Part shown: in pieces, positions 9,879 through 21,800 of the stretch
How the letters are laid out: each line of letters begins with the position of its first letter
How positions within the stretch are numbered: the stretch's first letter is position 1
NCBI RefSeq assembly: GCF_902459505.1
Contig: NC_047096.1
Span: 4,154,001 to 4,218,000, forward strand
Direction: 5' to 3'
Length of the DNA: 64,000 bases
DNA from: Geotrypetes seraphini
Taxonomy: Eukaryota > Chordata > Amphibia > Gymnophiona > Dermophiidae
Position numbers and translations under genes: made by a program
The notes under the pieces: generated by a model
Databases searched by the model: none
What the model was told of the DNA's origin: nothing
Seen by the model: the letters and a program-made list of their open reading frames with translations, nothing else

Positions 9879-12800
9879 CTGTGGGCAACAATGGGACAGG
9901 TTTTGTTCTTTTTGCATTTTATGTACAGGAAGAAGTTAGCCGACCCTCTCTCTCCTATTTCTTAATTCAGGAATGCATTACATTACACTAACCTCCAAAA
10001 TGCAATGAGTCTGGGTAAATTAATTCAGATTACATCAAGTTCTTGTCCAAATCTCTTTTGGCACTCTCATTTTTCCTCTTAAAGCAGAGGAGAATGGAGG
10101 GAAGAAAGGCTGAATTCATCTCTGAAGGTTAAATCCCATTGGGCCGCAGCAGGGGACTTGAGTGCTGCTACTGCTGCTGGAGGCCTGAGCTCTTCTGGTC
10201 TGCTACAGAGTGTAACTGCCTGTGGCTGCAGGGAAACAATTTACCAAGGATCTACAAAGCAGCCACAGGAAATGCCTGCACAACTTTGGAGTGTTCAGTG
10301 CGGTGGTTAGAACACAGCCCCAGCCCCGCTGTTCACTTTCTTCTCCAATATTCATTGACCCTTCCTATCCCCTCCTTAGTCCATCATCTGCCATTCAGCC
10401 CTTTCTTCTCTTCAAACTCCTGCATCTGTCCTTGCTTCATCTCCCCCCCCCCCAACAATATCTGTTTTCCTTTCCCTTCTCACCCCTTACCCCAGTCTCA
10501 GCCAGCATCAGCCCGTTTCTATAGTTCTTTAGTCTAGTCTAGTCTAGTCTTTGGTTTATATAGCGGGTCATCTCCTAACGGAGCTCGACTCGGTTCACAA
10601 ATGATTAAAGACCAGAATGCATAAAAATGAGAGCATGAAAATGTAAATTTTACAGTGCCACCAATTCGTTAGTTCAGTAGGTAAGCCATTTAGATATTGT
10701 GTAAACAGCAAAGTTTTTAGGACTTTGCAAAATTGTTGTAGCTGACCTATCAGTTTAACAGAATTAGGAAGTCTGTTCCAAGTTTGAAAGCAATGGATTG
10801 GCTAAGCTTCCCGACAGATTTGATTCTCCTAAAGGAGGGGGAGCAATAGTTAATATTTCTGTGTAATCCTTGAATGGCAAGATCTAGAAGTATTCCAATA
10901 TAAGGGGACCAAAGGTCAAATATTGCATAGAGAAGCATGAAGATAACACATGCACATTTAAACTGGATCCTAAAACGAACTGGGAGCCAGTGAAGCTTTC
11001 TCAATAGAGGAGAAACATGATTGTACTTTCTTTTCCCGAAAATGAGTTTAGCTGCCGTGTTTTGTATTAATTGTAGTCGTTTTAGACCACCCTGCTTGAT
11101 GCCCATATAAACAGAATTACAATAGTCCAGCTGGGCACGCACAATGGACTGTACCAACACTGAATAATGTTCTTAATGGAATAATAATCTCACTTTTCTC
11201 AACATACGCAGACTAAAAAAGACTAAAAAAGTTTATTTGTTCATGGAATGTGAGTGATGAGTCCAGGATAATACCCAGAATTCTGGAAGAAAAATCTTTA
11301 TGTACCGAAATACCTGTTTTCAATGTGACAGCGGCAGGGAGTTTTTCCAATCTAGGTCCGAACCAAAGCAATTTCATTTTAGCAGCGTTCAATTTCCTTT
11401 GAATGGACAGCGCCCACATCTGAAGTTTAAAAATGAAGTAATCTATACCTGAAACTAAATTGCTGAGGTCGGGGGTCGACTTCCAATAAAATAAAAATAT
11501 CGCCTGTGTATTGTCTTGGTGAAAAGAGCGTTAGCTCGTCAAAGCTAATCAGCAATGGTGGTTTTAGTCCAACACAAGCATCTCTCAGCTATAAATTTCT
11601 GTTGACTTTTTCTTTTTTTTACATATGGAAAAGGACATATGGCAGTCACACTATTTTCTCCACATTAAAAAAGGGAACGAAGAAATACAATTACAGAGTA
11701 CTTCACCTTTTTGGAGCTCTTGGAAGCATCTGGAACGGTAGAGGACAGTCCATTCAAAAAAGAAAGAAAGACACTTCTTAGTACATAGAAGTAATGCAAA
11801 TTCCACTGTATTTTCTTCACTCACACTCTACACAGTTCACTGAAAGAGAACCGTTAACTTCCTATCCAGGTTACCCTTGCAAATGACTTATGATCTGCTC
11901 CTGAGCTCCACACAGGGGACTCGATTATGCATCTGGCAAAGTGGATTCTTATTCTTGAAATCTCATGGTTTGTCTGTAATGTGCCACCAGCCTATAGAGT
12001 AACATGATCTCCAAACCCCTGCCCCCCCCCCCCCCGGAAATTTTCATCCTCATGGCAGATACTAGACCGGTCACAAGAAATGGAAATCCATCAACCTCAT
12101 TGGTCACCATGAGAACGGGCTACTGGGCTCGATGGACTATCGGTCTGACCCAGTAAGGCTATTCTTATGTTCTTATAGTCTGTTATTGAGAAAGACATGG
12201 GGGAGGTCATTGCTTGCCCTGGATCGGTAACATGGAATGTTGCTACTATTTAGGGTTGTGGAATCTTGCTTACTCTTTGAGATTCTATCTGGAATCTTGC
12301 TACTCTATGGGTTTTGGCCAGGTACTAGGGACCTGGATTGGCCACCATGAGAACAGACTACTAGGCTTGATGGACCATTGGTCTGACCCAGTAAAGCTAT
12401 TCTTATGTTCTTATAGTCTGTTATTGAGAAAGACAAGGGGGAAGCCACTGCTTACCCTGGATCGGTAGCACAGAATGTTGCTACTCTTTGGAGATTTCAC
12501 ATGGAATGTTGCTATTATGGACCTGGATTGGCCATAATGGGTTAATGGGCTTGATGGACAACTAGTCTGACCCAGTAAGGCTATTCTTATGGTCTTATAG
12601 TCTGTTATTGAGAAAGTTATGGGGGAAGCCACTGCTTGCCCTGGATCGATAGCATGGAATGTTGCTACTCTTTGGAGATTTCACGTGGAATGATGCTACT
12701 CTGGGGATTCCAGAATCTTGTTACTCTCTGGGATTCTAGGATGTTGCTACTATGTTGGATTCTAGAATGCTGCTGTTCTTTGAGATTCTGTTTGGAATAT

Positions 12801-15800
12801 TGCTGCTCCTTGGGTTTTGGCTAGGTATTAGGGAATTGGATTGGCCACCGTGAGAACGGGCTACTGGGTTTGATGGACCATTGGTCTGACCCAGTAAGGC
12901 TATTCTTATGTTCTTATTTGATGAAATGGATCTTATCCTCAAAAACCTATATGTCAATCAATCAGTTTAGTCTAAATTAAGGTGACACCTGCCTTTTTGT
13001 TATTTTTGCTGCTACAGACTAGCATGGCGCCCCCTCTGGATGGTATAAGTAATAACCAAGGCTACTGTTTCCCCTTCAACATGTTTTCTGTTAAATAAGG
13101 TGTTCTCTAATACAGTACTTGGGGGTATTTTTTGTTTCTTTACTCATTTACTCATTTCTTGCTTTTATGTTTCAGTTTTTGTGTTTCATGCTGTCTTAAC
13201 TGATCTCTGAAATGCATTTTTATCTGTTTCCTGTGACCCGACCTTTGGTGGAAGCCATTTCGGTTTCTTGGGTATGTTCAATGTCTATATTATCCTTCCC
13301 AGCACGTTGCGAATTGTCCAGATCTGCCAGGCTGATGTCAGTTCTGTAACTCCCAACAGAAACCAAATCTGTAAAAAAAAAAAAAAAAAAGTGCAAAATT
13401 AAAGAACTTAGAAAATATAAAGGCACTTTTTCTCTTACACGTTGGTCTTAACTTTTAGTGATTTTCACACAAAATTTTGACTTGGAAAATATAATAGTGT
13501 TTCTTATTATTGAAGCCTTTTTCTGACACAGGCTGAACATACCAAAAAGATTTTCTCATTTGGAGAATAATTTTATAAAGTCATTTTTACACATGAGGTC
13601 ACAGACATACATAAAAGGGCTCATAATATATCAGCTGGTGACACATACTGTAATGATTTAGCTCTGTGGATATGATGGATCTTGTACAACTTTTTATATT
13701 TTTTTAGATGTTTGCATGTAGTAAGAATGTAATCTAGATGGATGCAAAAAATAAATTGAAAAGGAAAATGAGGGAAGAAAGGGATTGCAGAAGAGAGGTG
13801 TGGGAGAGGGAAGGAGAGGAGAGAGATGCCAGACCAATGGGGGTGAAAGGAGAGATGGAAGGGGGAGGCATACAGTTTCTGGAAGGGGCATAGAAGGAGA
13901 GAAGATGCCATATAGGAGCAGAGAGATGGCAGACAGTGGATGGAAGGAAGAGACTAACAAGAAGATGAGGAAAGCAGAAACCAGAGAAGACAAAGGTAGA
14001 ACAAAAATTTTCTATTTATTTATTGCTTTAGGAGACATGTGTCACTGTTTTTGTGGTGTTGCATTGTATGCAGAGTCCAGCTTCTTGCTGGTTCAGTTTA
14101 ACCTTTGTCTATGTATTTCTATTTTATCCCCCCTTTTACAAAACTGTGGAGCGTTTTTTAGCGCCAGCCGTGGTGGTAGCAGCTCTGATGCTCAGAATTC
14201 TATGAGCGTCAGAGCTGTTACCACCGTGGCTAAAATCCACACTAGTTTTGTAAAAGGGGGAGGGGTTAGTTTGTGATGACATATTCCATACTAGGCGAAG
14301 GTGTTTTCTGTGTTCTGTGTGTTCAAAAGACATGGTTTTCTGTTAGGATTGACAGTGTAGGATTGATCTGTACTAGTCTGGCTTGTTTAGTTTTACAATG
14401 GGTGTATTGATGTTGTACTGTTCACTGCAGTATGTAAGATGCTGCCTTTTCCTAGGTACTCATGTGTGACATGTGGCTTGTTACTAAAAATTATGTTTTT
14501 TGTACAGATGTGGGGGGGGGTACCAAAAAAATGATGGGCCCCAGGTGTCACATATGCTAGGTACACCACTGCTTTTGCTAAATTTTAATTTCTAGAGTGG
14601 TGCAGTGGTTGAAGCTACAGCCTCAGCACCCTGAGGTTGTAGGTTCAACCCCCCCCCCCCCACCCATTGCCCCAGGTACATTAGATAGATTGTGAGCCCA
14701 CCAGGACAGGGAAAAATGCTTGAGTACCTGAATAAATTCATGTAAACCATTCTGAGCTCCCTGGGAGAACAGTAGAGAAAATTGACTAAATAAATAATTC
14801 ACATGGGAAAACGGCTTCATAGAACTGATGCTAAGGTGTGTTTCCAATTTTTACTGGCGGAGTCTAGCACAAAGCATCATCTGACACGTGACTGTTCTAA
14901 TAAGTGAGTAAACGCTGCAGATTTGTAGGTGCTGAGCTTCTGATTCCTGATAGTTCCCATCTAGTCTCTTCATGCTTTTGACATCAGGGTCTGCACTTAC
15001 CCGAATTCTTTTTCAACCTAATGAAGAGGAAAACCGCTGCAGCCAATAGGATCACAGCACAGATTGGCAGGACAATTGAGAGCACCAGTTGGGACCGAAG
15101 CTCCGAATGGCTGCAAAGATAACAGGACATTTCCTGAGGCGGTAACAATGATCAAATCCCTGGAATCTTATCTGTATCAATGACTGGGGAATCATTCATC
15201 AGACAGTGGAGGGTTAAAGTCAGATGGACGACTTCCCTATGAGGAAAGGGTACAGCGGCTAGGGCTCTTCAGCTTGGAGAAGAGCAGGCTCAAGGGTGAT
15301 ATGATAGAGGTCTAGAAAATACTGAGTGAAGTGGAAGGAGTAGATGTGACTCACTTGGTCACTCTTTCCAAAAATACTAGGACTAGGGGGCATGCGATGA
15401 AGCTACTAAGTAGTAGATTTAAAACAAACTGGATAAAATATCTCTTCACACAATGTGTAATTAAACTGTGGTTTAAAAATGGTTTGGACAATTTCCTACA
15501 ATAGAAGTCCATACGCTATTATTGAGGTGGCTTGGGGAATTCCACTGCTTATTCCTAGGAAAAGCAGCGTAGAATGTTTTGCTACTTGGGATCTAGCTAG
15601 GTACTTGGGACCTGGGTTGGCCACTGTTGTAAACAGGACCTTTGGTCTGTCCCAGTATAGTAAGTCTTATGTTTTTATATGAGCCAATTATAGGACAATC
15701 AAACCATTGCAACATCACTGATGAGGTTGGCTCTTAGGCATTGGGGAATGAGGCTTTATGACATCACAATCTCAGCTCTGGAATGTTACTACTCTTTGGG

Positions 15801-18800
15801 TTTCTGCCAGATACTTGGGACCTAGGTTGGCCACTATTGGAAACAGGATACTGGGCTTGATGGACCTTCGGTCTGTCCCAGTATGGAAGCTCTTATGTTA
15901 GCCAAGTATAGGACTATGAAGCCATTGTAACATCATGGATGAGTTTGGCTCTTAGGCATTGGTGGAATGAGGCTTTATGACATCACAATCTCAGCTCTGG
16001 AATGTTGCAACTCTGGGTTTCTGTCTGGTACTTGGGACCTGGGTTGGCCACTGGTGGAAACAGGACACTGGGCTTGATGGACCTTCGGTCTGTCCCAGTA
16101 CGGCGATTCTTATGTTCTTATTGAGATCTGACCTTGATGTAGGTGCTTCTTGTTGCCAGTCATTCTGGTCTGCTGCTCTGTTCCCAGGGATGCTTTTAGA
16201 TCGTGTCCCGTCCTGTGGCACAGCTGAGGAAAAACAAATATTTGGCAATATCTTCAGATAAAGTCATGAAAGAAAATGGCGAGACTAAAGGTTAACCTGC
16301 TGCCCCTCTTGGTGGAAATGCCTATTTCAAAAGGGTTGATTCGGTCCTGGTTTTACCCCATTGCATTAAGGACTTGTGGTCTTCCTTTGCTTAGGAAATG
16401 CAATGGTGAAATCAGAACTACAAGTCCCAGCATGCAATGGGACTGCATTTCTTTAACCTTGGGCAAAAACCCTACCACATCTATATCCTGCTGAACCAGA
16501 ACGTACGTAGATAGGGCTAATCTCAGTCAGGGCACTGGTCTTTGACCCAAGGGCCACCGTGGGAGCGGACTGCTGGGCACGATGGACCACTGGACTGACC
16601 CAGCAGCGGCATTTCTTATTATCTTCTTAAGTACCATTATCGATTATCTGACAGCTGTTATTTGACAGAGTGATTCATAAATGCAATAAATAAATAAATT
16701 CATAAAACTTAAGAACATTGAAGGGGAAACTTATCAAGATGTGGTAAAGGGTGAGCTTTTACCTCATCTTGATTTAAAACAGGAGGTCATAGAAACATAA
16801 GAGTGGCCTTACTGGGACATACCAAAGGTCCATCAAGCCCAGTATCCTGGAAGAAACCCAAAGAGTAGCAGCATTGCATGCTACCAATCCCAGTCAACAA
16901 CTTTGGTGTCTTGCATGCTGCATTAGTCCATCACACCAGTGCAATGGGGCTCAACACCCCCCCCCCTAACAAAATGCCCCTCTAGGGCACCATTACCAAT
17001 CCCACCCCTCAAAGTGACCCCAGAACAGTCCCCCCCAATCTGACTAGCCCCCTTAGTGATAGATCCCGCCATGAACCACCTCCCTGAGGCCTGAACCCCC
17101 CACCTCAATCCTTCCTCTAGCATTCTATAAGCCCCCCTCCCAGTAGGTCCAGAATGATTCATTGTAACAAATTCATCGCGGCCAATTCAGCATGTTTGTT
17201 TCAATGAATCATCCATGGCAGCGTGAGCTCTTGTGGGGAGGCTATGGCCCCCCATCCTCCAAAGTAGTAGCACCCCTAGCACCCCTTAAAATAAGAGCCA
17301 CCCCCCCCCCAAGGTAGGAGTGCTTCCCTGGCCCACATACCACCCCCTGCATCCCCCCAAGGTAGGAGCACTCCCTGGCCTGCATACCTCTTGAAAAGTT
17401 TGCCAGTGCGAGTAGCATCTTCCAGCCCATGCTTGAACCATTCTCATCTCACCTCTGACATCATGTCCTGCTCCCATGGTGTCAGAGGAAGTGATGTCAA
17501 AAGGGAGCCAAGGCCACCAAGCAGGGGATGGAAGATGCATCAGCAAATTTTCAAGAGGTATGCAGGGGCGACATAGAGGAGGAGAAGCACTAGCGGGGAA
17601 AGGGGGTAGAAAAGAGGAGAGGCAGGCATGATTGAAGAGGGGTCAGAGAGGAGGAGAGGCACTGGCGAGGGGGGGAGGAGAGAGGAAAGGCAGGCATGAT
17701 TGATCGCGATTGACCATAGAGAGGACAATTCATTGCAGCCGTTTCATTGCAGCCATGTTGAAATGTCCCGTGATGAAATGGCCGCGATGAATTGTCCCAT
17801 TCTGCTCCCAGCCTATTGCAGATGAAATGTTGGTGGGTAATGGTCAAGTCAGGAAAGATGCCCAGTTGCTCCTGCCTTCACTGGTACCACAATCCAAAAT
17901 GGTGCTGGTGATCTCTAGTGGTAGTCTCACAGTACTACCAATAAGGACATGCTTTTTAATTTACTCAAGAGTCTCTTAGGAGGGATGTTCTCAAAAGCCT
18001 TCTGAAAATCTTTAGCCACTATAGCAACCAGCTCAACTGTACCCATGTATTTATTAACACCTTCCAAATAATCTAACAGATTGGTAAGGCAAGATTTCCT
18101 TTTGCTAAATCCATGCTGGCTCATCCCCACTGAGCCATGTGACCTGTGATGTAAATTCCACCCAAGCAGCTCCTGCCATGTTGAGAGGTCGAGGGAAGAA
18201 GAGGGTTCATTTATAGTCACACCTGGAGCTTTGGACATGGATCACACTCACATTCTGGGAGCCCTTTTAGCCATTTCACTTGGGGATTCCTAATTTGATC
18301 TTCTGCCATTGCATGTGACTTAACTTTAAGCACTTGGATGTGGATTATTATTTTTTTTTTTTAACTAAACCTTGATTTATCATCATTCCACTGTGAGAAA
18401 ATATCAGTTTCAATGAAAATAAACACAACAGTACATTACGATCTCATCCCATACGCCAGCCCTCAGGTATTGTAGTTCACCGTTTGACACAAGAAGAATG
18501 GCCTACCTTCATGGCCTATTTTCACCAGCACTGCCAACGTTTCTCCATAGCGACCAGCCTGCTTGACGCCACACCAGTACCACCCTTCATCTTTGGGTTT
18601 GATCTGGTCTATTGAGAGGGTGAGAACTCTCTGTTCCTTGTCACAGTTGACTGAAAGCCCACTTTCGTCGTCTTCTGATGAGGCCACAGGTGTACAGATA
18701 GAATTCTCCCACTTACACCAATATTTCTGATACCGGCTATACTTGCAGGGGTAGTAGCACGGTAGTTTTACCGACTTGCCAGCCGGCACAATCACAGTTT

Positions 18801-21800
18801 TTGAACCATTTAAGCCCGGTTGCCCTAGTTTTGGAGAAGACAAGATCACATGTGATTGACCAGACATACCAAAAAAAAAAAAAACCCCAACACAGTCTGC
18901 TTTCAGAACAAGAGCTTTGTCTTTTTGGTTCTCTGATCCCCCACCCCAGATTCCCTTCTGGTCCTCTGTATTTCTGGCCTGATCAGAACCAGTGCTGGAA
19001 GTTGTCACATTTATTTATTTATTTATTTGGCTGGTTTTATATCCCGTCCTCCTGGGAGAGGTCAGAACGGGTTACAAGTTTACATATATATCTTAAAGTG
19101 TATTTGTACAAGCTGATGGCAAACATGGCATGGCAGGACATTGTCTGACAGAGATGGCAAAACACAGTTAACAAAGCACGGTTAAACATAACATCGCAAA
19201 ACATAGCTACATGTATTATTTATTTAAATAAAGCATATTTTACAACTCTATGTGGATTACAAATGATTCAGGTGCTCAAGCATTTTCCCCTAACTGTGCT
19301 GGTGGGCTCCCACTCTATCTAATGTACCTGGGAAAACTGGGATTAAGTGACTTGTCCAGGGTCACAAGTAGCAGTGTGGGATTTGAACCCACAACTTCAG
19401 GGTACTGAGGCTGTAACTCTAACCACTGTTCCACACACGCCCATGTATAATAAAATCTTTGCCATGCTAACATAGAATAACTAAAAAAACTGGTGGAACC
19501 TATCTATAATCCAAGAATGTCCAAAAGACCAATAAATATCAGATAAGATATTATCTGTTATTATTGCTTCTGATATTACTTATATACCAGAGCTATCCCA
19601 GAAAATACCTCAAGACGCCCAAGTGTTTGAAGTGCTATATGCAAAAACACTTTAATGGGGCTACGAACATCATGATTGGTCCAAAAACCGGGTTTACTTT
19701 TTTTCTTTTTTTATCGTGTTAATCAAAACTAATTTATGCGCACTGGAAAACATTAACTGTTGTAGTTATTAAAGGCAGTGTCAATATGATTGTCAAAAAT
19801 TCTTTCTTGATTTAATGTCAGCCAAATCACGGAAAAGCCGACTGAATGTGAAAGGGCAGTATACAGAGTGCACTAAAAATTAATATACCGATTGAATACG
19901 CAGAGTCCAGCTTGCAACATCGAATAAGCACAACCCCCGAAGAAGCCGTCCTGAAGTGAAACGGACTGGCCTAAGTTCCATTGGAAGCAAGCTAAGTGCT
20001 ATTCTTATTAATTCTTGAGGTTTTAAATATCTAACATTAGATCAGGGGTGGGCAACTCTGGTCCTTGAGGGCCAGAATCTAGTCGTGATTTCAGGATTTC
20101 CCCAATGAATATGCATTGAAAGCACTGTATGCAAATAGATCTCACACATATTCATTGGGGAAATCCTGAAAACCCGACTGGATTCTGGCCCTCAAGGACC
20201 GGAGTTGCTCACCCCTGCATTAGATACTAAAAGCAAGGCCTCTGTAATGTTCCTGGTGCAACCAGCAATCCCCAAGCCACTGTTGCGGCATCGCACAAGC
20301 ATCGGCTCTTCCTCTGATGTCACTTCCTGGACCCATGCCTAGGAAGTGATGTCAGAGGAAGAGCTGACGGCAGCATGGGGGTCGCTGTTCGCGCCAGGAA
20401 CATCACAGAGGTATGGAGGAAGGGAAGCGTTGCAAGCGCGGTAGGAGGGGGCGTGGAAGAAGCATGTGGAGGTCGGGGATGGGAGAGGGGCACCTCTCAC
20501 CCTCACTAGGCCACTGCGCTCAGAGCCAATATTCAGAGGTATTGCCCATTAAGTATTGCTGAATATCAGAGGTTGGGCGGTTCCAAGAGCGATTTTTAAG
20601 CAGGGAGAAGCCTCTCCTGACCACGTAAATCACTTTAACTATCAGGCAGCATTTGAATACACTTCTCCCTCCGGATCCACAAATACTGAAAAAACGCAAA
20701 TAACTGTTTTATATGTTATTTGCTGTTTTCTATTAAAAACCATCGTGAATATGGTGAAACCGCGAATAACATGGTGGGAGACCTGGCCTGTTCCTGAAGG
20801 AGAGGCAAAACACGGTGGGAATCAGGGATTTGCTCTGTAAACGCTTGGAATCAGCGATTTCTCTAAGCAAGCTGCTGTAATGGGGGGAGGAGCCAGCAAG
20901 CTAAAAACCGTGAATAATCAAAACCGCGAATACTGAAACCTTGAATACGGAGGGAGAAGTGTAGTTGCAAGGTCTGAGTATTTATGAGAAATAGAATGCA
21001 AGAGACCATGAGGCTCATTTTCAAAGCACGACGTACCATGAGGTTTCTACGGTACTTTGTGTGTCTAAGTCAGTGTCCGGCAAACTTTTCAGCCGGCGGC
21101 ACATTAAAGCCAGTGCCCCGGCCGGAAGGCACCTGAAAGTGTGTGGATGTCACCGTGATGATGTCACATGCATGCATGATGTCATCACGTTGATGTCCAC
21201 GCAAGCATGGAGAGGCCATCCGGCTGCACCCCTGAACCTGTCCCTTCGCCGGTGGGGGGGAGGGAGGTGCAGGGAGAGGAGGAGAGTCGTCCTATAAGCA
21301 GTCAGCCAGCGCCTTTCCTCCTTACTGGCGTCTCGTCGGGGCATATCTGAAATCTGCTGTGGCCCACTGTTAGCGATACATTGTTCTAAGTCAGGGGTGT
21401 TCAACCTGCGGCATGAGGGCCACATGCGACCCCGGGAAGTATTAAGTGTGGCCCCGGTCGAGGGCGATGCAGTGTTTTCCTCTGCTGCCCTCAGGTGTTT
21501 ACCGTCTTGCCGGCTCCCTCATCTGTCTTGCTGCAATGTTTTGTGCGGCCCCAGAAACTTTTTTTCGGCCAATGCGGCCCAGGAAAGCCAAAAGGTTGTC
21601 CAGTGCTTTGAAAATGAGCCTCTTTGTGTCAAGACTTCATACACAAGAGATTTTTTTGAATAGATTGAAAAGCAACATTTCTTTCCCGATAATAAATCAG
21701 TTCTTGTTGATGCACAGCTATGAGAGAATAATCCAGTGGTTTCCAACCCTGTCTTGGGGGACCAGCAGCCAGTCGGGTTGTCAGGATATCCCTAATGAAT

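Noticed and set aside
10139-10537. 132-codon plus-strand ORF
   Set aside because: Pyrimidine-rich low-complexity sequence, and another frame is open as well.
11875-11900. 26-nt phase 1-0 microexon to bridge the PIGR tail exons
   Set aside because: The frame fits with an AG/GT pair, but the pyrimidine tract is poor and the eight residues match nothing in known tails.
13785-14276. 163-codon plus-strand ORF
   Set aside because: It lies on a polypurine tract and a MITE; composition alone keeps it open.
18825-19008. N-terminal extension of the D5 open frame
   Set aside because: It runs through a T-rich acceptor tract and lacks similarity to PIGR.
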